NCBI GenBank assembly: GCA_964467915.1
Contig: CAYXSW010000020.1
Span: 1 to 27,581 of the forward strand
Direction of reading: 5' to 3'
Length of the DNA stretch: 27,581 bases
DNA from: MED-G16 sp964467915
Lineage (GTDB): Bacteria; Bacteroidota; Bacteroidia; Cytophagales; MED-G16
Numbering within the stretch: the first letter of the stretch is position 1; each line of letters opens with the position of its first letter. Below the pieces are notes generated by a model. The model did no database searches and was not told the DNA's origin. It worked only from the letters and a program-made list of their open reading frames with translations. This document shows positions 14,569 through 21,580 of the stretch, one piece after another. The position numbers were made by a program, and so were the translations under genes.

Positions 14569-14621
14569 TGTAATAAATATTTAGTTTATTTAAACTATAA
14601 CTTAAAATTATACTCAAAAAA

Positions 14622-14879
14622 TTAATTTGGTCCAATATTTAAGAATTTATCAATAAAGTCTATTTTAATTTGGTATCGAATTAGAAAGAATGATACTATA
14701 AACAGTACAATAAGGTATAAATCTTTTAAATATTTTGATTCTAATAACTTTATTTTTTTTTTGAACTGAGAGAAAGAAGCTACTTTAAAAACTAACCATA
14801 ATAGTATCCAAAAAATTATATTAAATTTTAAAGCTTCAAGACTTATTTGATCAATAAACGATCTTAGGTAATCTATCAT
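14622..14879 (-). CDS. Small membrane protein, 85 residues, two helices, unknown
   Basis: Two hydrophobic helices (about 17-35 and 53-67) joined by a basic loop (F-K-K-K-I-K). There is a short polar N-terminus and a lysine/isoleucine-rich tail. No family recognised. It overlaps the preceding 65-residue gene by 4 bases (14876-14879), so the two are likely translated together and may form a membrane pair. A 53-base gap with an AT-rich inverted repeat separates it from the hydrolase gene. Confidence 0.6.
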   Translation of the reverse strand: MIDYLRSFIDQISLEALKFNIIFWILLWLVFKVASFSQFKKKIKLLESKYLKDLYLIVLFIVSFFLIRYQIKIDFIDKFLNIGPN

Positions 14880-15073
14880 CCCCTAATTTTTGGTAAAACG
14901 TATTCAAAAAAAAATGCAGTAAGGCAACAAATACCTATAGTAAGAAGGTAGCCCTCTTCATCGCTTATACCCATATAATTATCCCCCAAATGAGATGTAG
15001 ATAAAATCAAGCCACTAAAAAGAAGAAAATAGTAAAAAAGTTTTTTCAGAAAGCTTATTAGTTTATTTATCAC
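14876..15073 (-). CDS. Small membrane protein, 65 residues, two helices, unknown
   Basis: Hydrophobic segments cover about residues 12-26 and 43-59, joined by a loop with H-L-G-D-N-Y-M-G-I-S-D-E-E-G. The start is basic (M-I-N-K-L-I-S-F-L-K-K). No family recognised. It overlaps the upstream NAD(P)-binding gene by 11 bases and the downstream membrane gene by 4 bases. Tight coupling supports it as a real gene despite its size. Confidence 0.6.
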   Translation of the reverse strand: MINKLISFLKKLFYYFLLFSGLILSTSHLGDNYMGISDEEGYLLTIGICCLTAFFFEYVLPKIRG

Positions 15074-15731
15074 TTATACTTTTATTAATTTCATCATAAT
15101 GATAAACTTTATATCCAATAATAGGTTTTTTTGAATATATAATCATCGATTTAGCTACTTTTTTTGCATCAATGGGTCTATATATATTAGGGATTAAATA
15201 AGAAAATAATGGCATAATATATTGAGCTATTTTTTCACCTAATCTAAATTCTTCTCTTTTACCAAGTAGGAGAGAGGGTCTGAAGATATACGTTGATGGA
15301 ATATTTTCTTTGATTATATCTCTTTCTATTTCACCTTTTAATTTAAGATAGAAGCTATTTCCTTTTGTATTAGCGCCTGCAGATGAAACAAACAAAATTC
15401 TTTCTACACTAGATTCTTTACATGCTTTAGCAACATCTATAGGTATTTGATAATCAATTTTTCTGTACTCATTTTTGTCTCCATTAACTTTTGACTGTGT
15501 AGTGCCAATACATATAAATACAGATTTAGTATTTTTAACTACTGATAGAATTGATTGGTAATTATTAAAATCAATTTTATGACTTATAATATTTTTTTCT
15601 TTTAAAGAAATATCTTTCCTAGAGCATACGTTAATTTTATCATAATATTTATCATTTTTTAAATAATTAACTAAATGAGAACCTATTAACCCTGTTGATC
15701 CGAAAATAGAGGCATTTCTTTTATTTGACAT
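15063..15731 (-). CDS. NAD(P)-binding SDR-like protein (HTATIP2-type oxidoreductase)
   Basis: A 222-residue atypical short-chain dehydrogenase. The Rossmann start is IFGSTGLIGSHLVNYL (residues 9-24), followed by SVFICIGTTQSKVNG and a KIDYQIPIDVAKACKE segment. Then VERILFVSSAGANTKGNSFYLKLKGEIE carries the SDR Ser and the Y-x-x-x-K (YLKLK). It continues with T-Y-I-F-R-P-S-L-L-L-G-K-R. This matches the NAD(P)H-binding oxidoreductases related to human HTATIP2/TIP30 and YbjT-like proteins. The substrate is unknown. It starts 1 base after the metallopeptidase-like gene and overlaps the next gene by 11 bases. Confidence 0.85.
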   Translation of the reverse strand: MSNKRNASIFGSTGLIGSHLVNYLKNDKYYDKINVCSRKDISLKEKNIISHKIDFNNYQSILSVVKNTKSVFICIGTTQSKVNGDKNEYRKIDYQIPIDVAKACKESSVERILFVSSAGANTKGNSFYLKLKGEIERDIIKENIPSTYIFRPSLLLGKREEFRLGEKIAQYIMPLFSYLIPNIYRPIDAKKVAKSMIIYSKKPIIGYKVYHYDEINKSISDK

Positions 15732-15732
15732 C

Positions 15733-16593
15733 TTAATTTTTGAAAATATTTTTAAGATCTAAATTATTTGAGGGTTGAACTTCATTAATGTCAATATTAT
15801 AATTTTTAATTTTATTATAGAAATCATCTACATTCATATTAAAAACTTCTTCAAATTTATTTTTCCAATTTCCATTACTAGGATTGGTCTCCCAAAAATC
15901 TTTAAGAATTAACCTGAATGATTCTTCTTCTGAAAAGTTAAGCTTTTGTAATTCTTTTGATAACACTAAAAACATAAAAACAGAAGAAGCGTAATTCATA
16001 TCAACTGATGATGATGAATTGTATTTTTCATAGATGGAAGGGTTTGATTTTACATATTCGTCAATATTAGTTTGTGCTTCTAAAAAATAGTTTTTATTAT
16101 AAAAATATTGGATATATAAAGACTCAAATGTAGCTGCTCCACCTTCACTCATCCATTTAAGTTCTATATCGTTATCAAAAAAATTTTTAGATAAAGACAT
16201 TTGGTAAGCATGAAAGTATTCATGTGCTATTACTGAATATCTATGCATAGAATTATATAAAAACTCATTATTTGGTATTTCCAATACCATAAATATTTCT
16301 TTTGAGTTTCCACAAATACAAGCCCCACTATAATTTCCTATTTCATTTTTAAACGGATTACTCACATTATCATTCCACGCATATATGTCTAATTCATAAA
16401 AGTAATTATAAGGCTCTACTGGAATTATCTCTTTTAAATTATTAAGTATTATATTAAACTCGTTTTGCCAAGTAGAGTTCAGACTATTATGAATATTAAG
16501 ATTAAATTTGAATTCATCAGGAACAATATTATCAGAGTCATTTTCACATGAAAAAATTACTATTAATAAGAGTAATACATGTATATATTTCAT
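15733..16593 (-). CDS. Lipoprotein with HEYFH zinc-peptidase motif (gluzincin-like)
   Basis: A 286-residue lipoprotein: the signal ends IFSC with Cys16, then the acidic E-N-D-S-D that may act as a surface-export signal in Bacteroidota. An AHEYFHAYQ motif gives H124-E125-x-x-H128, and 21 residues after the second His comes W-M-S-E-G-G-A with Glu150, the expected third zinc ligand of a gluzincin (peptidase_MA-like). The C-terminal third has no recognisable domain. Being second in the operon after a GH16 laminarinase suggests a role at the outer surface. Substrate unknown. Confidence 0.65.
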   Translation of the reverse strand: MKYIHVLLLLIVIFSCENDSDNIVPDEFKFNLNIHNSLNSTWQNEFNIILNNLKEIIPVEPYNYFYELDIYAWNDNVSNPFKNEIGNYSGACICGNSKEIFMVLEIPNNEFLYNSMHRYSVIAHEYFHAYQMSLSKNFFDNDIELKWMSEGGAATFESLYIQYFYNKNYFLEAQTNIDEYVKSNPSIYEKYNSSSSVDMNYASSVFMFLVLSKELQKLNFSEEESFRLILKDFWETNPSNGNWKNKFEEVFNMNVDDFYNKIKNYNIDINEVQPSNNLDLKNIFKN

Positions 16594-16602
16594 AAATTAA
16601 AG

Positions 16603-17439
16603 TTACAAGTTATAAACTCTTATATAATCTATCATCATCATCTGTGGAAACACAGTCTCATCATTTGGATCACCAGGAAAATTTCCTCCTACAGCTAAAT
16701 TTATAACAAAAAAATGTTTTCCATGGAATGGATCGTATACACTTCCAGATTTAATATCAATAATATGATAACTTTTGCCATTTAATTTTGTTTCGATATA
16801 GTCGTTAGTCCATATTAATTCATATGTATTAAAATTATCAGACAATGGTTCAGTTAAAGTTATAGTGTTCCCGTATTCAGCATGAGAAGCATCGTGAGAC
16901 CAATGATTTGTTGACTTATTTGTTCTGTTATTAATATGAGACTTAGGATTAGCTCCTGCGTACTCTAGTATGTCTATCTCACCGCAAGAAGGCCAACCCA
17001 CATCAGGAAAATTAGCTCCAATAGTCCAAAAAGCTGGCCAGATACCTTGACCCCAAGGCCCTTTTATTTTAGCTTCTATTCTCATTCCAGGACCCACGGT
17101 TACTTTACCTTGAGATGTGAGTCTTGTAGAAGTAATACTTCCATCTCTTTTACCAATAGAACCAGATTCATTTTTTGCTGTAATGATTAGGTTACCATCT
17201 ACAACATTTGCGTTATTTCTTGTATACAATTGCCACTCATTATTACCCCAGCCATTATCACCATAACCAACTTCAAAGTTCCAATTATTAGAATTTAAAG
17301 ATAATCCATTAAATTCTTCATTCCATATACATGTTGGGCAGGATTCATCTTCAGGAGTGTCAATAATTGAAGGTAAGGGTTCTTTGTTAGAACAGGAATA
17401 GATAAAAAATAATGAAATTAAAAAATTAAAATTTTTCAC
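16603..17439 (-). CDS. GH16 lipoprotein, endo-1,3-beta-glucanase (laminarinase-like)
   Basis: A 278-residue GH16 enzyme that cuts beta-1,3-glucan such as laminarin, retaining mechanism. The start is GTG at 17439. A lipobox (IYSC, Cys16) puts it on a membrane, and in this group often on the outer surface. The jelly-roll begins with IWNEEFNGLSLNSNNW near 38. The active site is SCGEIDILEYAG with Glu154 as nucleophile, Asp156, and Glu159 as acid/base (the E-[ILV]-D-[IVAF]-[VILMF]-E type). R-L-T-S-Q-G-K precedes it, and aromatic strands (GIWPAFWTIG) and a final MMMIDYIRVY follow the family. It heads the operon with the peptidase-like lipoprotein 9 bases downstream. No starch- or laminarin-uptake SusCD lies alongside. 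Confidence 0.93.
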   Translation of the reverse strand: MKNFNFLISLFFIYSCSNKEPLPSIIDTPEDESCPTCIWNEEFNGLSLNSNNWNFEVGYGDNGWGNNEWQLYTRNNANVVDGNLIITAKNESGSIGKRDGSITSTRLTSQGKVTVGPGMRIEAKIKGPWGQGIWPAFWTIGANFPDVGWPSCGEIDILEYAGANPKSHINNRTNKSTNHWSHDASHAEYGNTITLTEPLSDNFNTYELIWTNDYIETKLNGKSYHIIDIKSGSVYDPFHGKHFFVINLAVGGNFPGDPNDETVFPQMMMIDYIRVYNL

Positions 17440-17549
17440 TTAATTTAGTTTAGTGTGATTAATTCTTTTGTTATAGGGTTTTTAATCATATTTCATTTTT
17501 ATTTTCTTATGCAAATATTAATAATAATCACCTTTAAAGAAAATATATC

Positions 17550-18266
17550 TTAGCGGATATTAGCCATTAATTGATCCAGTTCAACTTTTGAGAATTTTCT
17601 AAATTTACCGACCTTTAAATTTCCTAAATTAATATTAATAATTCTTGTTCTAATTAGGTTTTTGACCTTATATTCAAACAAGCCACACATCTTCCTTATT
17701 TGTCTGTTTAGGCCTTGTGTAAGAATAACTTTAAAAGAGTAGTTTGTAATTTTTTTTACTTTACAAGGCTTAGTTATTATGTTTTTTATTTTAACTCCTT
17801 TAGATATTTTTGATAAAAAATCTGAAGTTATTTTTTTGTTGACATTTACTATATACTCCTTTTCATTATTATTTTCAGATCTTAAAATTTTATTAACTAT
17901 TTCTCCATCATTAGTTAAAAATATGAGTCCCTCACTATCCTTATCTAATCTGCCTATAGGAAAAATTCTACTTGGATAACCTATAAAATCAATTATATTA
18001 TTGCTAATATTTTGATTGGTTGTACATTCAATTCCTATAGGTTTATTAAATAATAAATAGACTGATTTTTTTTTCTTTTTTGGTTTAAATAATAATTCAC
18101 CATCAATTCTTATCTCATCATTAGAGGTCACTTTGAGACCTAATTTTATCTTTTTCCCATTTACAGTTATTCTATTCTCTTCAATTAATTTGTCTACACC
18201 CCTTCTTGAGTAAGATCCTTTCTCACTAAGAAATTTATTAATTCTTGTTAGTTTTTCTTTAGTCAA
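17550..18266 (-). CDS. rluF: 23S rRNA pseudouridine synthase RluF-like
   Basis: Forms pseudouridine in 23S rRNA (U2604 in E. coli). The 238 residues align throughout with E. coli RluF. An N-terminal S4 RNA-binding domain spans residues 8-60 (RINKFLSEKGSYSRRGVDKLI). The catalytic domain has LLFNKPIGIECTT and the IGRLDKDSEGLIFLTNDGE motif with the catalytic Asp108. NEKEYIV and LTQGLNRQIRKMC follow. It overlaps the upstream basic 64-residue gene by 8 bases. The related RluB or RsuA are less likely given the E-C-T-T and G-L-N-R-Q-I-R-K patterns. A 110-base gap follows its start-side neighbours, and no terminator is seen at its 3' end. Confidence 0.88.
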   Translation of the reverse strand: MTKEKLTRINKFLSEKGSYSRRGVDKLIEENRITVNGKKIKLGLKVTSNDEIRIDGELLFKPKKKKKSVYLLFNKPIGIECTTNQNISNNIIDFIGYPSRIFPIGRLDKDSEGLIFLTNDGEIVNKILRSENNNEKEYIVNVNKKITSDFLSKISKGVKIKNIITKPCKVKKITNYSFKVILTQGLNRQIRKMCGLFEYKVKNLIRTRIININLGNLKVGKFRKFSKVELDQLMANIR

Positions 18267-18453
18267 CTTTTAACTTCTTTTGTAGTAATTCTTTTGCTCT
18301 TTTTGAGTATTTACTTGGATATTTTTCAATCTTCTCTCTTTGGTGTTTTGCGTGTGCTATTTTTCTTTTTTCTACAGTCTGAATAACTTCTTTAGTTTTT
18401 TTTCTTCTCTTTCTTGCCAAGAAAGATTTAAACATTCTAAATACTTTTTTCAT
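18259..18453 (-). CDS. Small highly basic protein, 64 residues, unknown
   Basis: Lys and Arg make up about 40% of the residues, with clusters such as A-R-K-R-R-K-K-T-K and E-K-R-K-I-A-H. Helix-favouring composition and no hydrophobic core suggest an RNA- or ribosome-binding peptide. It overlaps rluF by 8 bases and is 29 bases after the upstream gene, so it may assist rRNA modification or simply share the transcript. No named family is recognised. The start is an ATG with a basic MKK. Confidence 0.5.
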   Translation of the reverse strand: MKKVFRMFKSFLARKRRKKTKEVIQTVEKRKIAHAKHQREKIEKYPSKYSKRAKELLQKKLKVD

Positions 18454-18482
18454 AAAATATAATTTAAAAATTAAAAAAAATC

Positions 18483-18977
18483 TTACTCATTTAACCATTT
18501 AGCTTCCTTTATAGCCTCAATTAAATTTTTTTCATTTAAATCAACCCACCTATCAGTATAAACTTCTGCCCTTAATAATTTGTCAAAATGTAAATCTTCA
18601 AAACTACAGTACCAGTCACTAGTATCTGAACCTAAATTCTTGTGTATCTTTTCCATTTTTTTAATATCAGATAATTCTAATCCTGAAACATGGGTGTAAT
18701 CTTTCCAACTAAGAAAAGGAATTGTATTAGTTTCGGCAACATATCTTACCCAACCAATGGCAGATAATTGCTCTTCAAAAGTTTTAAATTGATTGTAATT
18801 TCCTGTTTCTTGATTTAGGAATCCCTTAAATGAACTAGTTTCATATTTGTCATTCGCAGAAAACCATAATGCTGGTTTTAATCCATTGTCTTGATTTCCT
18901 TTTTGAACTTTTAGTATAGCATCTTCATTAATTTTATCGAGAGCAGTTGTTATGTGAGTATAGTGATATAATAACAT
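18483..18977 (-). CDS. Conserved-looking protein of unknown function with an N-terminal 'YHYT' motif
   Basis: A soluble 164-residue protein. It starts MLLYHYTHITTALDKI, with a hydrophobic/His segment, then P-A-L-W-F-S-A-N-D near residue 35. The opening L-Y-H-Y-T followed by an [I/L]-L-x-x-G-like turn and a W-F-S strand is reminiscent of ADP-ribosyltransferase-fold proteins of the RES/DarT sort, but the catalytic Glu or similar cannot be placed with confidence. Middle segments have many Trp, Phe and acidic residues. No antitoxin lies next to it, so a toxin role is not supported. It probably heads the transcript that continues into the basic 64-residue gene and rluF. A weak -7 box (TAATTTTA) lies 6 bases before the ATG. 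Confidence 0.65.
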   Translation of the reverse strand: MLLYHYTHITTALDKINEDAILKVQKGNQDNGLKPALWFSANDKYETSSFKGFLNQETGNYNQFKTFEEQLSAIGWVRYVAETNTIPFLSWKDYTHVSGLELSDIKKMEKIHKNLGSDTSDWYCSFEDLHFDKLLRAEVYTDRWVDLNEKNLIEAIKEAKWLNE

Positions 18978-19259
18978 AATAAATAAAATTAGATGTTAAT
19001 TTTCTTTTAAAAAAGACTTTATCACACTTCTTAACTCTTAAATGAGAATGAAATAGAAATACCTTAAAAAATCACAAAAAATATTGTAAAAATTTCTTAT
19101 AAGTAGGCTTTTCCATTAGAGTATTAAAATATCAAAAAAAGACATAAAAAGAATACAATTTATACAGCAATTATTATTTGTAAGACACTAAAGTGTTTTC
19201 TAGTTAAACTAATTTACTAGGATATAATTACTCAATTTAATAAATAGTATATGTTTGTA
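18978..19259. other. Intergenic stretch without a confident gene
   Basis: This 282-base AT-rich region holds many stops in all frames. The only structure I see is a small hairpin, ACACT-AA-AGTGT, at 19185-19196 and a CTAGT/ACTAG pair just after it, both weak. It separates the YHYT gene from the small membrane-anchored gene ending at 19260. Nothing else is apparent. Confidence 0.5.
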
Positions 19260-19502
19260 TTACCTACCTTCTATTAGTTTTACCCACCTTCCCTCGAATC
19301 TTCTAAGTCCTTTCTTATCCCATCTGTAAACATCTCCATTTTCAGTATTCATTTTCAGAATTAATTCTTGGTTACCTTCTGCTGCACCAACTGCAATCAT
19401 CCAATTTTCATTTGAAGATTGTTTGTTTTGAGTGCCCATTAATACAATAATGATACCTATTAGTGTTAAAGATCCAGTTATGTTATTTATCCATTTTTTC
19501 AT
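19260..19502 (-). CDS. Small membrane-anchored or secreted protein, 80 residues, unknown
   Basis: The N-terminus (MKKWINNITGSLTLIGIIIVLMGTQ) is a basic start plus one hydrophobic helix, either a signal peptide or an anchor. The remaining roughly 55 residues, mostly polar with a W-M-I-A-V-G-A-A strand and a closing G-D-V-Y-R-W-D-K-K-G-L-R-R-F-E-G-R-W-V, look like a small beta-rich exported domain. I do not recognise a family. It lies alone between two non-coding stretches. Confidence 0.55.
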   Translation of the reverse strand: MKKWINNITGSLTLIGIIIVLMGTQNKQSSNENWMIAVGAAEGNQELILKMNTENGDVYRWDKKGLRRFEGRWVKLIEGR

Positions 19503-19566
19503 GATTTTTTATTTTAATTATTTATTTGAAATTAAAGCAAATTTTTCAAAAGTAATAGAAGAGTTT

Positions 19567-19597
19567 TTTGATTTAATTTATTGATTTAGTAAATTTG
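19567..19597 (+). promoter_or_regulatory. Strong plus-strand promoter of an orphan transcript
   Basis: TTTG (19567-19570), an exact 19-base spacer, then TAAATTTG (19590-19597), a perfect TAnnTTTG. It is the best plus-strand consensus I found. It drives no annotated gene; transcription would start near 19601-19604 and meet an intrinsic terminator about 60 bases on. Confidence 0.65.
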
Positions 19598-19602
19598 AGT
19601 TC

Positions 19603-19665
19603 ACCTAATTCTATTATGCAAATAATAGAAGCAGTAAAAGCCACCTATGGTAAGGTGGTTTTTTT
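19603..19665 (+). ncRNA. Candidate small RNA, about 60 nt, two hairpins
   Basis: Bounded by the promoter at 19567-19597 and an intrinsic terminator. The first hairpin (19609-19630) is a perfect 9-base stem, TTCTATTAT/ATAATAGAA, capped by a GCAA tetraloop of the stable GNRA type. After GCAGTAAAAG comes the terminator hairpin. The start is estimated from the promoter and is uncertain by several bases. It matches no RNA family I can identify. The alternative is a messenger for the 28-codon ORF at 19616-19702. Confidence 0.5.
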
Positions 19666-19702
19666 ATTAGGCTCTCTTCTTCTCTTTAAACTTATTTGGT
19701 GA
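19616..19702 (+). CDS. Possible 28-residue hydrophobic membrane peptide
   Basis: The ATG at 19616 lies about 14 bases after the predicted transcription start. The peptide opens MQIIEAVKATYGK and ends VVFLLGSLLLFKLIW: a polar N-terminus, one hydrophobic stretch of about 13 residues, a Lys and a Trp end. This resembles type I toxin peptides, but the T-rich terminator run itself forces Phe/Leu/Val codons, so hydrophobicity alone is weak proof. Translation beyond 19665 needs read-through of the terminator. It is opposed by a promoter on the minus strand at 19717-19749. Confidence 0.3.
   Translation: MQIIEAVKATYGKVVFLLGSLLLFKLIW
19641..19665 (+). terminator. Intrinsic terminator
   Basis: CCACCT (19641-19646), loop ATGGTA, AGGTGG (19653-19658), then seven T (19659-19665). 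Upstream A residues can extend the stem with the T-run. It is a clear Rho-independent terminator on the plus strand, and the A-run before the stem gives a weaker minus-strand counterpart. Confidence 0.8.
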
Positions 19703-19716
19703 TCTTTTTTATTATA

Positions 19717-19749
19717 TCAATCTACTACTATCAAATAAAAATTCAAAAA
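19717..19749 (-). promoter_or_regulatory. Antisense-directed promoter, copy of the dispersed promoter module
   Basis: On the minus strand TTTTTG (19749-19744), 19-base spacer AATTTTTATTTGATAGTAG, then TAGATTGA (19724-19717; 6 of 8 with TAnnTTTG). The spacer is 16/19 identical to the module upstream of the TPR lipoprotein gene. It points leftward into the orphan RNA/peptide locus. Confidence 0.45.
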
Positions 19750-19792
19750 TGGAGTAACGGAAGTTTTCATATAAACGAATTTTTTATAATAC

Positions 19793-19800
19793 TATATTTG
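19793..19800 (+). promoter_or_regulatory. -7 promoter box for the phosphoribosyltransferase operon
   Basis: TATATTTG is a perfect TAnnTTTG match, 27 bases before the ATG at 19828. A clear TTG is missing 19 bases upstream. Confidence 0.5.
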
Positions 19801-19827
19801 CCTATTAATAATCAAAAATATTTTTAA

Positions 19828-20277
19828 ATGAATAAGAAGTTTATCCCATACAAAAAAATTAAAGGATACGTCAAAAATTTAAATAAACAGATTATTGAAT
19901 CTAAATGGAAACCTGATCTTATTTTAAGTGTAAATAGGGGAGGATGCGTTCCTGGAGTATATTTATCTCATCTAAGGGACGTCAAACATGAGGTTATAAG
20001 TTTAACTAAAAATCATAACATAAATTATTCTATTTATTTAAATGAAATTATTGAGAGATACTCATTTATTCTAATAATAGATGATATTAATGATACAGGA
20101 AATACTCTGTCAGATATATCTAAAATTTATGAAAAACATCTACATAAATTTAAATTTGCTGTTTTAATAGATAATAAATCAAGCACATTTGAGGTGAATT
20201 ATTTCAGTAAAAAAATTGATAAAACAGTTGATAACTCATGGATTGTATTTCCTTGGGAGAGTATTGATTCTGAATAA
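19828..20277 (+). CDS. Type I phosphoribosyltransferase (purine PRTase-like)
   Basis: A 149-residue cytosolic phosphoribosyltransferase that would join PRPP to a nucleobase. The PRPP-binding motif FILIIDDINDTGNTL spans residues 80-94 with the paired acidic Asp85-Asp86. An early L-I-L-S-V-N-R-G-G-C-V-P-G (31-43) corresponds to the A-V-S-R-G-G-x-V-P-G of xanthine-guanine PRTase. The C-terminal IVFPWE resembles the W-V-V-F-P-W-E end of Gpt/HPRT-like proteins. The base specificity cannot be told. It is followed after 5 bases by the queuosine-precursor transporter gene on one transcript, so a link to 7-deazapurine salvage is possible. Confidence 0.8.
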   Translation: MNKKFIPYKKIKGYVKNLNKQIIESKWKPDLILSVNRGGCVPGVYLSHLRDVKHEVISLTKNHNINYSIYLNEIIERYSFILIIDDINDTGNTLSDISKIYEKHLHKFKFAVLIDNKSSTFEVNYFSKKIDKTVDNSWIVFPWESIDSE

Positions 20278-20282
20278 TAGAA

Positions 20283-20882
20283 ATGTTTAAAAATAATAAT
20301 AAAAAAGTTTTATTTTTTTTAGTTATTCTACAGATTTTAATAATAACTGTGTCTAATTTCTTAGTATCTATTCCTCTTGAAATTTATGGTTTTAAACTTA
20401 CCTGGTCTGCTTTCTCATTTCCTCTTGTTGTATTGGCTATAGACTTAACTGTAAGGATTCTTGGAAAATCAGTTGCAAGGGCAACTATAACATTATCTTA
20501 TCCTCTTGCTATTATATCTTCCATTGGGGTGTTATTATTTGAGGGTACCTCAGAATCTTTAGCATTTCGTATAGGTTTTGCGAGTGCTACTGCTTACGGT
20601 GTAAGCACATTGCTAGATGTTTACGTATTTCAAATTATTAGAGAACGATATAAAGCTTGGTGGCTTGCGCCTTCTATCTCAACTATTTTCGCAAATATAA
20701 TTGACACATATGTTTTCTTCTTTACAGCCTTTTCTGATTCATCAGATAAATATATGTCAGCAAATTGGATTGAAATATCTGCGACTCAGAGTATAATTAA
20801 AATAACAATTGGACTTTTATTCTTCTTGCCTTTTTATGGAATAATTTTAAGTTTGATCTTAAAAAAAATCCAAAAGAAGTAA
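20283..20882 (+). CDS. Queuosine precursor transporter (YhhQ/VUT family)
   Basis: A 199-residue inner-membrane protein with about six helices that should import queuosine precursors (preQ0/preQ1 or queuine). Helix 1 ends S-N-F-L-V-S-I-P-L-E-I-Y-G, followed by FPLVVLAIDLTVRILGKSVAR, the family's most distinctive motif (F-x-x-x-x-D-L-T-V-R-x-x-G). Later segments GVSTLLDVYVFQIIRER and SISTIFANIIDTYVFF carry the acidic/aromatic residues conserved in YhhQ. The Lys-rich C-terminus is normal. Only 5 bases separate it from the PRTase gene. The convergent membrane gene ends 13 bases away. Confidence 0.88.
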   Translation: MFKNNNKKVLFFLVILQILIITVSNFLVSIPLEIYGFKLTWSAFSFPLVVLAIDLTVRILGKSVARATITLSYPLAIISSIGVLLFEGTSESLAFRIGFASATAYGVSTLLDVYVFQIIRERYKAWWLAPSISTIFANIIDTYVFFFTAFSDSSDKYMSANWIEISATQSIIKITIGLLFFLPFYGIILSLILKKIQKK

Positions 20883-20895
20883 ATATTAAATACTC

Positions 20896-21300
20896 TTAAA
20901 CTTCACCTTTCTTCCATGCATATCCTAATGATATAATTGCAATTATACCTAAGATCATTACTGGGACAGGAGGATGTGCGCCACCTGTTGCAAAATTTAT
21001 CAAGTCTGGAAGAGCCCAACCTATATGAATAATTAAAAGAATCATAGCAGCGGTTTGAGCAGACTCTTTCACTTTTATATTAATTGAAGCAATCAAAGCC
21101 ACAATTATAGAAATAGCAACTATACCAAATACAAAATGTATTAATGATAATGCTTCTTTCCCAGCATCATTAATTCCTGGAAATTGACTAAAAACTAATT
21201 CTTCCATCATCTCAGGATTAAAGGAAATAAAAATTAAAGGTGCAACTCCCAAAATATTACATATTGTGGCAAGAATAAATAAGGTTTTAAATTTTTTCAT
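20896..21300 (-). CDS. Multi-pass membrane protein, 134 residues, unknown
   Basis: Four hydrophobic segments (about 5-25, 50-70, 80-98 and 110-127). The last loop has F-A-T-G-G-A-H-P-P-V-P-V-M, which looks distinctive but I cannot tie it to a family. The C-terminus is basic. It is the first of several small membrane proteins in 20896-22693 with the same general size and no recognised motifs. No signal peptide is predicted beyond helix 1. Confidence 0.65.
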   Translation of the reverse strand: MKKFKTLFILATICNILGVAPLIFISFNPEMMEELVFSQFPGINDAGKEALSLIHFVFGIVAISIIVALIASINIKVKESAQTAAMILLIIHIGWALPDLINFATGGAHPPVPVMILGIIAIISLGYAWKKGEV

Positions 21301-21371
21301 AGTATTGTTTTTTAAATGATTTTATATTCATGAAATTATTGAAGCAATAATAATTAGTTGTTTAATTCAAT

Positions 21372-21575
21372 TCAAGAATTTTGATATAATTTAATACTTC
21401 CTATTAAACCTAACAAAGCAAATAGTCCAAATGGGATGTTAATTATCCATATTTGAATAGATTCATCAAAAAAAACTGTCTGATTGTAAATTAATGTAAT
21501 AGACCAGAGCACATGACCAATTAAGTAAAATACAAAAGCAAGAGAAAATAACAGATAAATTTTCTTTGTAGACAT
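21372..21575 (-). CDS. Small membrane protein, 67 residues, two helices, unknown
   Basis: Helices at about 7-30 (LFSLAFVFYLIGHVLWSITLIY) and 44-62 (WIINIPFGLFALLGLIGSI), joined by a loop with F-F-D-E-S-I-Q. No family recognised. It begins 5 bases after the stop of the next upstream membrane gene and so is likely its operon partner. Confidence 0.6.
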   Translation of the reverse strand: MSTKKIYLLFSLAFVFYLIGHVLWSITLIYNQTVFFDESIQIWIINIPFGLFALLGLIGSIKLYQNS

Positions 21576-21580
21576 TCGTA

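Noticed and set aside
14569..14621. AT-rich inverted repeat before the hydrolase gene as a regulatory hairpin
   Set aside because: The arms around 14582-14596 (TTTAGTTTATTTAAAC-like) are weak and only A/T, within what this composition gives by chance.
18483..18977. Toxin-antitoxin pair made of the YHYT protein and the basic 64-residue protein
   Set aside because: The order, the overlap with rluF and the basic composition do not fit a usual antitoxin (which is often acidic or DNA-binding), and no catalytic residues could be placed.
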